A stretch of 64,000 bases of DNA from Charina bottae. Lineage: Eukaryota; Chordata; Lepidosauria; Squamata; Charinaidae. Positions 11,926 to 24,512 of the stretch are shown here, in pieces. Below the pieces are notes generated by a model. The model did no database searches. It was not told the DNA's origin and saw only the letters and a program-made list of their open reading frames with translations. The stretch covers positions 4,605,001 to 4,669,000 of the forward strand of contig JALMGJ010000025.1 of NCBI GenBank assembly GCA_023362775.1. The letters run 5' to 3'. Both the position numbers and the translations under genes were made by a program. The number at the start of each line of letters is the position of its first letter. Within the stretch, counting starts at the first letter, position 1.

Positions 11926-13628
11926 TAGATCCTGTTCTATCTCGCAGGAGCAGTATAGCAGTGTTGCAAATCTTCTAGGACCTGGGGATAGCTATTCGTA
12001 TTTCAGTTGATTGTAAGGCCAGAAAACAGGTAGCAGTTACAACATCCTTTAAAAAAAATCTATCAGCAGAAAATCTTGCCAACTAAACCTATATACAGAT
12101 ACAGCTGGGATCAAGATGAATGCAGCCAGCTTCTAAAATTATGACACTTCAACTCAGATTAACCTATACATGGAATCTATCTTGAAACATATCAAGTTGG
12201 CAAAAAAGATTGTGTAAGCATCCAGAACTCAACTGAAATAAAGCCAATGAACTATAAAAACACCTCTGATTTATTTCTCTGCTGATGTTTTAAACTAAAT
12301 AAACTAAACTAAACTTGGGGGATTAAAGTTGAGTAGCAGATTGCAGAAGGCTAATTTATACCAGAGGAATAGAACCTCATTCACCAGGGCTGCATGCAGC
12401 CCTTGAAATCAGTGGATGCAGCTTCTTGGGATATCCTACAGTTGTTTTCAAATTGTAAGATAAGAAAACAATTAAATAAAAGAGCTGTGCAAATGTGTGA
12501 ACAAGCACATCTATTCCTTTAATGGACATGCACATGAATGTAGAGACAACTAAAAGAAGTTTCTGAAACAGCTGCAAAGACCTTGCAAGTAATGTGGCTG
12601 TTTTAAAGATTCATTAAAAATATTTAAAGAAGAGTTTTATATACATTCCCAGGCATTTTGAAACACTTACTGTAAAGCCTTTGTTCAGCTGTACTGAATA
12701 CATTATTAGAGAATAATCATATTCCCTAAATTACTTGTAATTAAATATAAAGCTAAATTAAATCAAATTCAGCTTTTGGCCATTTTTAGTGTTGAATTTC
12801 ACTCAAATGCCAGGAGTGTCCTTGGCTCAGAAGATATTTTACATCACTGATCTATCTTATTAAGAAATATAAATACAGTATAATAAACTGCAAAGACAGT
12901 AATACTTGGAGGTGACTATGTAGCTCTGCCACTAGGCATATCTTTATGTTTACAAATGGTGAAATCAGATCTCTTCATGAAACGATGGCAAATAAAGGAA
13001 TGTGGTTTCATGAAACCTTAGGAACTTTCTTAATGAAATGGAAAATTTTATTCTGCCACCAGCCTCAAGTCTCCACAATTGCAAATTGCATCCAAAAAGA
13101 GCACAAGATGGACAAGTTGTAAACTTGAACTCCCAAAATTAATAGATCATCCCCTTGCAAACTTAGTCAACAAGGCTGATAATGTCCACATGTATCAGTC
13201 ATGTCAAACTCTTAAGCCTACAAATGCTTCCTCTCCCTTTGTTTTCTGGAGCACTTTGACAGTGACATTGGTTCCTTCTAATCTTGGGCTGCTGGAACAG
13301 GCTAGATTGCCTGCCAATTCTGAAGGAAGGGCTAGCAATGAAAGGGCTGATAATCAACTGCAGGATTGCATTAAGCAAGAGCAAATCAATATACTTCACT
13401 ACATGTCACTGCCACTGCAACACAGCAAAGCTCCTGAGGAAGTCAAAGTGCTAAAATCTACTATTACTACTACTACTACTACTACTACTACTAATACTAC
13501 TACTATTACAGTGCTATCTGGCACAATATTAAAAACTGCTTATAGGATCTAAAAGGAACAAATATGATCAATCTAAATAATTAATGGGAAAAGATACCAG
13601 TATCAAACAATAGAAATTCATAGGCCTA
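11926..13628. other. No gene; small tandem repeats
   Basis: Contains AAACT/AAATAAACT units near 12293-12315 and (TAC/ACT)n at about 13457-13508. The 157-residue frame at 13079-13552 ends in the triplet repeat (poly-Thr) and is not supported as a gene. Confidence 0.6.
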
Positions 13629-13848
13629 ATAGAGGCAGTTCTCGTTTAGCGACTGCCTCCTACAGCGACCGTTTGCAGTTACAACGGTGATGAAAAAGTA
13701 ACTTTATGACCAATCCTTGCATTTGCAACCTTTGCAAGTTTGTGAAGCAAAGGAAAGCTGAAGTAAGATCGTAAGCACAGCCGTGGTTTCACTTAGCGAC
13801 AAGTTGCCAGTCCCATTTGTGGTCGCTAAACGAGACTATCTGTACTAA
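13629..13848. mobile_element. MITE-like DNA transposon with terminal inverted repeats
   Basis: The left end CAGTTCTCGTTTAGCGAC is matched by the right end GTCGCTAAACGAGACTA read in reverse. It is non-coding and about 220 bp. It resembles a shorter relative of the element at 36140-36573. Confidence 0.65.
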
Positions 13849-14310
13849 TGGGTTGTTGTTTTTCCCCAGCAAAGACTGTGGCATATAAGTCAGCACAGGT
13901 TTTTTGCCATGCTCCCATTCAATCAATTCTGGCAACGTAAGGTATTTGATGACTGCAAATTCTGAGTGCATGGGAAGTTGCCTTATACTGGGTTTATTTA
14001 TATAGCTCTAGCATATTATGTTTAAAATGTAGGTTGACATGAATGAAATGAAATGTTCATTTTAAAAAGCATGTGTTAACTCTTCTCCATTCAGCCTGCA
14101 TTCCTGCTAAAAACAGAGGTGGGAGTGAGGAATGAAGAACACAACTTCTGTTGGTTATTGCCATAAAGTTGCTTTTAGTTCACACCTTCAGGTGAAATAG
14201 TAAGTGGACCAATTCTAGGCAAGAAAACAGTAGGAGCAGAAAAGGATTTTAAAAAAAACTTCCTGCATACTATAGTCCTGATCTGGAACCGGGACACACT
14301 TTTTTAAAAA

Positions 14311-14406
14311 TAAAGGAAAATAGGAGGAGGAAGGAGTAATAGGTATGTTCACTGTCTTGAGTTATTTATAAAAAATAATAAAGGCGGGATAAAAATAAAT
14401 AAATAA
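14311..14406 (+). mobile_element. Sauria-type SINE, 3' part only
   Basis: Contains AAATAGGAGGAGGAAGGAGT, GAGTTATTTATAAA, AAAGGCGGGATAAAAATAAA and an AAAT tail. It matches the reverse complement of the fuller copy at 31487-31763. The tRNA-like head is missing. Confidence 0.85.
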
Positions 14407-17400
14407 GCACAATTTTAAAATGCATGCTAATTTTAATATTTGCTTGATTTTCAGATACTATCTAAAGAAGGCAAACAAACAAATGCATTGGATATGGGAT
14501 AAAAAGAAAACAAACCATAAAATAAATACTATGTTACAGTGTAAAATATATAAAAGTAATACCTTGAATTGTTAAAATATTCTGGAGAAACATGAGGAGT
14601 AACATGAATTCTTGTACCATCTCAAATACAAAATATTTCAAATCTGACATGAACACACATGATAAAGAAGATTATGTAACAGAACTAACCATAGAACTTT
14701 GATCCTAAAAGTTCAGCTACAAAATATTTCTGTTCTTGTAATAGTCTACAAAGATCTTTTCAAGATAGAAAAACATATCCAGAATCTAGCTGAAGTAGAT
14801 AGAATAGAACTTGTTCTGGGTAAGTTCAAGTATCCTGTTTTCTTTAATATTAATTATTAATTAACTAATTAATTGCAGTCCAATCTGCACTGATACATAA
14901 GTCACAGTGAAATGTGAGGGAGTTTTACAAGCAGAAACATATGTATCATTAAAGCATTGGAAAGTTTTGAAATTTCCATTAGACTACAAAAAGGCCAGTT
15001 CCTTTAGTTTAGTTGTTGCCAGCCTAAACGTGCAAAAAAAAAAAAAAAATCATAACACAGAATGTCAGAATTCAGTAATATTACTGTCAGTCATCTTAAC
15101 ATTTTGAATGCAAAACTATTCCCACCACAGAACAATCTTTAATGTAAGAATTTATATTTAGTTTTTGGCAGAGTGGCTTTAAAGACTTAGAAAAAAACAA
15201 ATAAACAAATAAATAAATAAGAATCTACCAAGGCTTACATTTCCTTTCCAGTGATACTAGTTTTTTTTAAAAAAAACTTTTAAAAAAATATATTTTAATA
15301 AAAATCCAGCATTAAATTTGGTACTGCAGATTCTCCTCGTACATGCTGGGAATATTGAGTGGAATCCACAAAGAATTTCCTTTTGCAGGTGCCTCAAAGT
15401 AAATGAGAACTGTCCCATGTTTGTAACTGGATAATTTGAGGATGGAGTTTGCACCATTGGGGAAATCATTTGCACATGAGAATTGTACTGTACATCCATA
15501 TTAAATATGTGTTGCTAATATAATAAATTTCATAAACATATTTTCTGTTCGAGTCAACAACTTACAGCGATGTAAAGATAACACACCATACTTGGTCCAT
15601 AACTAACACTGTATTTTTTAAAAAGTAACCTCAACACCAATTATTATGAATCTTTCCTGCATCTACATAATTAGAGCCATTACATGGGTTTGACAAATTT
15701 AGCCAGAACACTTAAATATAAAGATACCGGCCTTTTTAAATTCATGTACTGCTGAGTACCAGCCTTTTTTTGTTGAATTTGTAAAAGCAAATATGAGAAG
15801 TAGATTTAATAAAAAGGAAAAATAAAGAACCACATAACTAAAATATGCTCGAATATGGCAAAAGATAAAGAGATTCTTTAAATAGCTATTGGATATATTT
15901 TATCAACATGAAAATACATTGGTATTCATAATACAACACACCAAGTAGGTCAACAGCAATTCTTTAAATTAATCATCTACAAAAGAACATCTGGGAAGAG
16001 GTAACAATATTATGATCACCTATCATTTTTCATTTTCTTGCTTGCATGATTTGTATAGAGCATGATAGCTCAATGGGCTAGAATTCTTTATATTATTTTT
16101 CGGGGGAAATGCAATAACTTCTTTGATTACTACTTTGGTTGCTTGTTTGTGTGTGTGTGTGTGTGTATGTTTTCCCAAATGTGCACTAAACATTTCCCCC
16201 GTGCCTAGAATAGACAACTGCTTCCTTCCCAACGACTACATTAGAAACCCCACGCAACACATTAATATTTTGACTGTGATTCATTGCCCATAAGACAGAA
16301 TGCTTACCTGTTTACCATTCTGTAATTTACAGTTCAACCATTTCAGAATTAACAAATGTCAAGCTGATTGCAGGCTATATAGCCTAGCTAGGATGTTAGA
16401 CTTACTTTCAAATTAGAATTTATAAAAAGGGAAAGCAAGGGAAACTTACCTAAATTCTTTTCATTTAAATATATTAAAATAAATATTCAGGTGCATATTC
16501 TGGACCAACTTAGATGACAGTTGCTGCCCTGGATTTGGAATGGTCATAATGCCAGTAACATTCATAAAGGCCTTCACCACCACTTTAAGTACTATTACAG
16601 AAGACTTAAAACAACTATTATAGAAGGTTTAATAGAAGACTTTGTTAATCATAAATTCAAATGCTCAGATAAGTTTAGCTGCATGCTAGCCTCACATTTA
16701 ACAGGCTGTATCTATACATGTTTCCAAGCCAAAGTCAAAAAGGACAGGCTGGATTAAATCATTTCTGTTTGAAGTAAGTATTAATAATCTTTTTCTACAT
16801 TTCATCACAACTTGTAGATAAAGGCACTTAAGGAAATATTGAAAAAGAATATATTATCTGCCAGATAAGACAAAAGAGTGAAAGAATATCAATTACAGAG
16901 CAAACACAGTGGGCTATATTTCATGATATAGTCATTCAAAATTATCTGTCAGTGATATTTGTTACATAGTTTATCAGTAGAGTTCATCTGGAGTCAGGAA
17001 GCATCAAAATCAATTCAAACAAATAAATAAACAAAATGATAATAGCATCCCTGTTACTTGCAAGAAGTCTCATTACTATCAATAACTTTCACCATAGCAA
17101 TATTATAGAAACATGTAATTAAGATAACTGTAGTAATTGCTTACTATTATATTTCTTCCAAGTTCATGTTTCATCATCATCTCATGTAGTATGGTCACTG
17201 AAAAATTGGCAGGCTATGCCATTATCCTAAAATTAGAAGTGGACTTAAATGTTGACCCCAGACCTGAAATCAACCCACTCAGCCCATGTTTCAGTTGCAA
17301 ATGGGACAAAGTAAGATGTATTTTCTGATTAAACAGATTTGTTTGGGGAAACAGAGTCCTACATGGTTTACCAAGATTGATTTTGAAAGTAGTGCCTTTT

Positions 17401-20400
17401 GGAGTACTTTACATAAATAGTTAAGAGACTCAATAACAATAATGGGATTGGGTAGGTGAGAACATTCGTATATCCTAAGAAATTCCTGAGATTTATCACT
17501 CAGGACCATAAGATGAAGCAACTTGGCTCACCTTGCCAGGATCATGGGTTCTGCAGAAGAACAATCCAGGAAGTATCCTTCTACACTTACAGAGTTATGG
17601 CCAAATAGAGTTGGGAGAGGAATGTACTAATTCCAACTCAAGGCTGAGTTTGGTTCAATCTTTTGAGAAATTGAACTAACTGCAAGGTATGTATTTCCCT
17701 ATTTAACAGTGTGATTAATAAAACAAGTATTAGGATGATTTCAGATCTTGTTATGTTAAAATTAATATGATCATTGTCTCAACTAACCCCAGACCCAAAG
17801 CTAATCTAAAATTTCAAAGGTTGAGTACATAAAACATATGAGGAAATTATCTATTTTTTAAAAAAGAGAATTTAAAGTTTTGTGGGACAGACCTCTTCTG
17901 TCCCACCAATGGATATATGCTTAGCTAATGTGATGGTATGAATCTCAACTGGTTATTTCAGTTTGGGTACAGATGTGAAGGAGCAAAGAACTGATCTCTG
18001 ACTGAGTTGCAGTAAGCAATTTTCTAGGCCCAGAGAAATGCCACTGAAGCTGACCTGCTGAAGTGTTCCCTCACTATAACAAAGGGATTTATTTATTTAT
18101 TTATTTATTTAGCTTTCAAGGAAAGGAAGAAGTGAAGATGACGGAAGTTCCTGAAAGACTATCAAGGAATGATTGAAAGTACAGGTGATTTTTAAACTGG
18201 ATAGTGGGAAGTTCAGACTTCCCGATTTAGAAGTTATTTTATGCTACTATACAATAATTGTACTATACAATAATTGGGTTACCTAGATTACCTAATCTAG
18301 CATTTTAGTTCAGCATTGCATAGAAAAAGTCTTATACTGCAATCCTATACTGTATACTACATTGAAAGAAGAAGAGTTAGGAAATAGACATAATTTCTTC
18401 TTCCTAGATTGAATAGTTTTTACTTTCCTGCACTAGTCCAGTATTTATTTGGCTAAGGAATACCTACAAAGCATGGACATTTCAAAGAAATCCATTAAAA
18501 CACCTAGTTCTATTGCACTAAATTCATGGATAGAATGAATACTAATGAAACAAACTGGGAAACAGAAAAATCATTTTAAATTGCAGGAATATAATAGTTT
18601 ACTGATGAATTATTAATGTATTAATAACTGTGTGAATTTGTGTGAATGCACTCATGTACAGTAAGTGTACAAACTCACATGTGCATATATGGATCTTACA
18701 TGACCTTTCCATGAACTCTGTATGATGGCTGTACTAATGAAATGGTTCTGCTTCTTGGTCTGATGTTTCCACAGACTAAAACAATTAGTTTGTTTGATTT
18801 ATTTAGCCAGGCTCTACAGAGCTTCTAAATAGAAATAAATCAGCAGGAGCTGAGCACAGTTCCCTGAAGCTAATCTACCAAAAATATTTATTGAACTGAT
18901 ACATTATCTAGGACTACAACCAGTCTTCCTGCCCCAGGGAGTCTAAAGATTCTTTCCCGACAAGAAAAGATAGAAGCTAGGCAGACACTGGGCAGGGATG
19001 AAAAGAATTTTGTGTTTTCTTCCTTATAATGGGATGAACATAAAACAAGCACTTCATATCAATTACTTATATTTGTTATTGAGATCTTTGTTCACAGCAC
19101 ACTAACCAGTCTCCCTATGCAAGGTTGATGTAATCCAAAATTACATTTAAGGAAACAAGATGATATTGAATTTGAGGCACAGTGACTTAAAAAAATTAAT
19201 TACTATCATTACAAATCAAACCAATATTTCAACACAGCTATTAAGTTTACAGCAATCAATTGCCTGCTCCTTGGAAACTGTATATTGCTTATAGAGAAAT
19301 TCAAAACAGTTTAATTAACCTGAATCAAATAGATAAAAGCAAAGAAATTATTTAAGCCTTGAGCCTAAAAGTATAAATGCTATGTGAATCACAGTTGCAT
19401 GAAATCACCCAGGATTATGTTGATGTTCTGCTTATCTTGTGGAAGCTGTTTGAAATAGCCTTCATGAAGAGCCATCAGCCACACTGATGCAGTACAGACC
19501 AATGGTACCATCATCCATCATGAATAAGGAAGTCACTGGTAGCAAGTCATGCAGTAGGCTGTCTTCTCTACTGCAGCATTGGATAGGGTATAATTACCCC
19601 TAATGGCTTCTCCTCTACCTTTCATTCCATTGTCTGACACACTGCATGATGAGTGTTATCTATGTTTTGAACTATTTAAGATTATTCCTAGTCTAGCGTA
19701 TACCATAAAAACTTGGTCAAATTCTCTGAACTTCCAAATTTGAAATGGCTCCACAGAAGTGAGTGTTGCACACCTCAGAACCATCATACATGATACACAT
19801 CTCATCTTTATCCACTGTTGCTGGGAAGTCCAGCAGTGGCTCAATATTTGTCCATGTGGTCCTCATGCTTGTTTGACCTAACTATTCTAACAAGGGTATC
19901 TTATGCATGTTCATTAAGAAATTCTGCTATGTTGAATAGGTATTTGTCTGAGTATGTTATATAGCTACTCCATCCTAAATGTTGCTCAGCGATCAGCAGC
20001 TGGAAACTGCTTTAAATATTTTCCACACAGTAAATACAATAATCAGCCATCCATTATTACTTCTTATATTGCTAAATATATACAAATATTTGACATTATA
20101 CTTAATCATTCTAGTGCATGGGCTAAGATTTTGTGATTATAGGTCAGTGATTCATTAAAGGTATTGAAATAAGATTTAAGGCTGAAGCTATATGTGGACC
20201 TCGGTAGGGGAAAGGAGAAACAATTCCATCTACAATTACCTGGGAGACCCAGTTTCCTTTTCAATGTTTCATCAGCATTCTTGACAGAGGATTAGCTTTA
20301 CACCTAACATTCCCACAAGGAGCTATCCATTTCAGAGTGCATAATACTTCATTGTTGTCCTTCACTGTACTTAAAATGTCACCCATCAGAGTGACAGGAA

Positions 20401-20769
20401 TATAAAAATTATTGCACTACAGCTAGAAACCAGACAAGAGCTGTTCTTAATGTAGGCACTTTGGACATGATCTTTATAACCTGGCTAAATGATTTTTTTT
20501 TTTAAAAAAGACATTTGAAAACAGGAAAGTGTTTATGGCAGAGCTCTTCCCAGTGTGAAAGTCAGATGCCCTTCAAGCAAATGGAAAAATTAAAGTGGCA
20601 GATGATAAAGAAGCCGCCAACCGATTGTACAGATATTCATGTATATTTGTGTACAAATGAAGGGCTGCATTTTAAATCTTCTATAACTTTGTGTTTTAAG
20701 CTGTTTTATTGGGTTTTGAAGGTACTTGCTAATCCTGTAGTCATCGGAGAAGGAGAACCCTGTTAGTCT
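14407..20769. other. No gene recognised over 6.3 kb
   Basis: Simple sequence only: A15 at about 15035, AAATAAAC units at about 15196-15224, (GT)n at about 16149-16166, a perfect 16-bp tandem duplication (TACTATACAATAATTG at 18245-18260 and 18261-18276) and (ATTT)n at about 18086-18112. Open frames of 60-80 codons look random. Confidence 0.55.
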
Positions 20770-20955
20770 ATGGTAAGCAAAATCAGAAGGAGTCTGGTAG
20801 TACCTTTTCAGACTAACAAATGTTATTAAAAGGTATTAAAAGTAGCATTTAGCTACTCCATGCCTCTGATGAAGTGAGATATAGTTCACAAAAGCCTATG
20901 CTTTTAATAAAATTTGTTAGTCTGAAAAGATGCCACCAGGCTGCTACTGCTAATT
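20770..20955. repeat. Dispersed repeat with inverted ends
   Basis: CTTTTCAGACTAACAAATG near 20803-20822 recurs inverted as ATTTGTTAGTCTGAAAAG near 20911-20930, with ACTCC...CTCTGATGAAGTG between. I know similar text as a common reptilian repeat but cannot name its class. Confidence 0.6.
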
Positions 20956-22029
20956 ATGTGCAAATACGTCATACAAATTAGATTTTACTAATCTCATTGT
21001 TCTTCTATAACTATACAGATGGTGTAGAATAAATGGCAATCCAAATGGCATTAAGATAATATGGATTTGCCTTATGTAAAACATCATCTGTTTATGTGTT
21101 GTGTGATGTCGTGGATCAATACATAGTTCAAATCAATTGTGCAGAAGAATCGTAAGGTTCACTCTTCCTGAACTATGCCACATCTAAGTGTAGGTGGTAT
21201 CCTATTGAAAGGCTATGTCATGGGGATTGGGAGTGGGAAACAAGCTGCACATTAATTGGAAAAGTAGGTTGTCAGAAGAGCAACCTTCTAGATTAAGCTC
21301 CTCCCCAAAATGGAGGAGATTCTAGAGAAGAGCTCTCATATTAGCAATATTTTATCTATACTCTGAAATGGCAGCATGCAATTCTGCAGCATTTTACGAT
21401 AGTTTTTCTTTAAAAATGAGAAATATTTTCATACCTTTCTCTTGTGCTCACTGTTGGAAGAAAAACCTACTTCAAGGTAAGGCTGTAATCTTAAACAAGT
21501 TATCCTCACAATTCAACTTTGTGTAGATTTACAGATTCTCCTTATTGAGTATATTCACCTGAACAGATAAGTGAAAGATTAAGAAGCCCAATGCCAATGC
21601 CTATGTCAGTGCTTCACTTCCTGACTTCCTGTTCTTAGTTTAAATTCCACATTGGGCATAATTACCATCACTCCCTCCTAACCAATTAACAGCATTCTAA
21701 AATTAACAGCCAGAAAAGAGATGGGTGTTCTTCAAAAAGTAAACAACACATACATGAACTTTTCCTGAATCCAACACAACTGTATCATGCATGTGGATAC
21801 GGAAAACCAAGTTCCAAAACCATCACAAGAAGCAGGCCTGAGCATCAATATTTTTGCCACAGTGAATAGTCAGAAACACATCCACTTCCCATGTCAAAGG
21901 ACTTTAAAATCTATATTTAACCATCCATCTAGTTAAAGTTGCAATTAAGGCAAAGTCAAAATTCATCTCACTAATACTAAATGAAAGACACACTGACCAG
22001 GATTTCAACATGATTAACTATATTGTATT
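20956..22029. other. No gene recognised
   Basis: Ordinary non-coding sequence. Confidence 0.5.
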
Positions 22030-22035
22030 TGTAAA

Positions 22036-22116
22036 CCGCCCAGAGTCCCCTTTGGGGGAGATGGTGCGGTGATAGAAGTTGAAAAATAAATAAATAAATA
22101 AATAAATAAATAAACT
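22036..22116 (+). mobile_element. CR1-like LINE 3' tail with AAAT repeat
   Basis: ACCGCCCAGAGTCCCCTTTG then GGGGAGATGGTGCGGT forms the LINE terminal stem-loop, followed by (AAAT)n. Confidence 0.75.
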
Positions 22117-22655
22117 ACCATCACTTCATACTGATTGCCTATTTTCTGTTCAAAATAAAAAGACAGAAAGAACACTAGTATGGGGAGGAACATACAGTAT
22201 AACTAATTAGAAGCTTAATTTTTAGGGTTTTTTTTAAACTTTGTATAGCTTGATATTATATTTTGCCATGCTTCGTAAGCACAATAAACTAATTCAATGT
22301 AGAGAGTTCTGCTAACTGCTTACATATTTCTTGTGGACAGGTATCATAGCTTACTTCTACCTTCTAAAACCAGAGTTGTAGAGCTCCTGAATGAAGTTCA
22401 TCCCTTGAAATTTTCTAAAGCCACATCATTAAATAGAGAAGAACTCTTCTTCTTCCTGCTAAAATTCCACTTGAAAGTTAAAAGGCTCTCATTAAAGAAA
22501 TTGGAGCAGTCTCTACTGGCCTAAAATTGTCTTACTATGTGGTGATGATGTCACTATGGTAGAAGAATGCAATTAGACACCTGAAAAAGGGAGGAGGGGG
22601 AGTCATCCAGTAGTACCTAGAGATCTAATTGAAGTACATAACAAACTCCCATTAA

Positions 22656-22762
22656 CCGCCCAGAGTCCCTCCTGAGGAGGGAGATGGGCGGTGATAGAAA
22701 TTTGATAGATAGATGGATGGATGGATGGATGGATGGATGGATGGATGGATGGATGGATGGAT
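22656..22762 (+). mobile_element. CR1-like LINE 3' tail with GATA/GGAT repeat
   Basis: ACCGCCCAGAGTCCCTCCTG then AGGAGGGAGATGGGCGGT is a nearly perfect stem-loop. It runs into GATAGATA and then a long GGAT tract. A 127-residue frame across it on the minus strand (Ser-Ile-His-Pro repeats) is spurious. Confidence 0.8.
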
Positions 22763-24269
22763 GATGTTGGTATTGTTGGGAGCAGAGTAAGGGAAAGGAA
22801 ACCAAAAAGAAAAGGAAAAACAATATTGTTACTATTTTTTTAAAAAAAATAGCATATTTTCTTTCTACTATTATATAATCAGTCCTCTCCCAAGAAATAT
22901 AATAGTCACAAAAGAAAGAAAAAACCTCTTCCTTTATGTATTTTATCATCAATGATCTACAGAAGCAATTAAGATGGCAGTCACACTGAAAGACTAACAT
23001 GATTTCCTAACTGAAGAGTGAAATTTAGATTCTATACTGGAGGAAATCCTGAACGTGTATGCTTCCCATTTGTGTATGTGCACTGAACACATTGCATGCA
23101 TGTACATTCAGAAAGCAACGACATACTGAATGGAAAAAAGCTAGAAAAAAAATCAACAACTTGATAGTACAATCATTTTTGAGTGCAATCTAATTGTTCA
23201 TAAGGTATTTTGACAAGAAATGCATCTATTCCTCAAATTTATTTATTTTATTTATTTATTTTATTTATATATTTGTACAATATACAAATATTTGTACCCA
23301 GCATATTTCTGGTACCCATTACTCCATACAAACTATAGATGACATGGAACAAGGCCTGTATTGGTTTTCAGCAGGATTATTCTTTGAACACAAACAAATG
23401 CTGTTTATTTGTTTCTCTTGTATCTAAGTGACTCACTTGCCTGTTTTCCAAATTCCTATTATACTGCATAAGGAAGGGACGGAAGCATCAATCTGGGTGA
23501 GCCATCCCTGTAATTTATACCCAAACAAAGATGTGACATCCAAAAATGATTCCATGGCTGAAGATAACACCAGGAGAGAATTTCATGAGTTGGACATGTA
23601 AAACTGATTTCTCAATCAGTTTTACATGTCAGGGTATAGAAGTTCGCTGTTTTCTCCAGTACTTTTCTCTGAGCGGTGAATCTTTTCCATGGAGAAATAT
23701 TTAAGGGCCATGAAAAGTGATAGCTACTTTACAGGCCTTCCAGATAGATATTTTTCTTCTAATGCATATGCAGATTGGATTTTTTCTTCTTTTCATTTGG
23801 TAAAGGCAGCCATACAAATAGAGCAATTCACTCACCCATAAGGTCACAGACACTGAAACAAGGTTATATAAAATGGTCTGACACAATATCCACAATAATT
23901 TAGAACAAACACTAAAGGCTTCATTGCCATGACCCCACAAAACATATCTGTCTGGGTAAAATGACATTATAAGCAAGCCCTGGATTCCAAGATAACATTA
24001 TGTATACTCTGAAAGAAATAGGGAACCTTAAAAAAAAAGGCAAGTTATACTGCATGCAAATGTCTTGTTATAATCATACACTTTTAAAGAGGGTACTGTC
24101 TACCCATATATTAGGAACTGAACACCTCGTCTTGCTACTCTCAGGTTTTTTCTCCTGATATGACATATTATGAGAATGTTCCATGTGATGAAGCTGAAGG
24201 ACTAAAATACATTACGTATTGCCACATATAAACATTCAGTTGTGACTATTTTTATTGAAACTGAAAAGC
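22763..24269. other. No gene; one perfect hairpin
   Basis: ATTT-rich patch at about 23238-23268 and the hairpin at 23593-23630 listed separately. Confidence 0.5.
23593..23630. repeat. Perfect 17-bp hairpin with 4-base loop
   Basis: GACATGTAAAACTGATT (23593-23609), loop TCTC, then the exact reverse complement (23614-23630). There is no T-run after it, and a terminator role has no meaning here. Confidence 0.9.
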
Positions 24270-24512
24270 AGAAATTTGAGAGTCAGTTTGGTGTAGTGGT
24301 GAAGGCATCAGGCTAGAAACCAGGAGACCATGAGTTCTAGTCCTGCCTTAGGCACAAAGCCAGCTGGATGACCTTGGAACAGTCACTCTCTCTCAGCCCC
24401 AGGAAGCAGGCAATGGCAAGCCACTTCTGAAATTTTGCCAGGAAAACTGCAGGGACTACTCCAGGCAGTCGCAAGGAGCCAACACTGACTTGAAGGCACA
24501 AACAAAAACAAA
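24270..24512 (+). mobile_element. tRNA-derived SINE (Sauria-like head, different tail)
   Basis: The head contains GTAGTGGTGAAGGCATCAGG (A-box region) and GAGTTCTAGTCC (B-box region). It continues through GCCAGCTGGATGACCTTGG and CAGTCACTCTCTCTCAGCC, then GCAATGGCAAGCCACTTCTG and a tail ending CAACACTGACTTGAAGGCAC. The head matches the Sauria SINE at 31487-31763, but the tail lacks the BovB-like end. Confidence 0.85.

Noticed and set aside
11546..12010. A 154-codon gene
   Set aside because: It starts in the solo LTR and runs into an RTE remnant; frame and composition are accidental.
13079..13552. A 157-codon gene
   Set aside because: It ends in poly-Thr from a triplet repeat and shows no domain.
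19656..19844. A possible processed pseudogene
   Set aside because: No recognisable protein in any frame.
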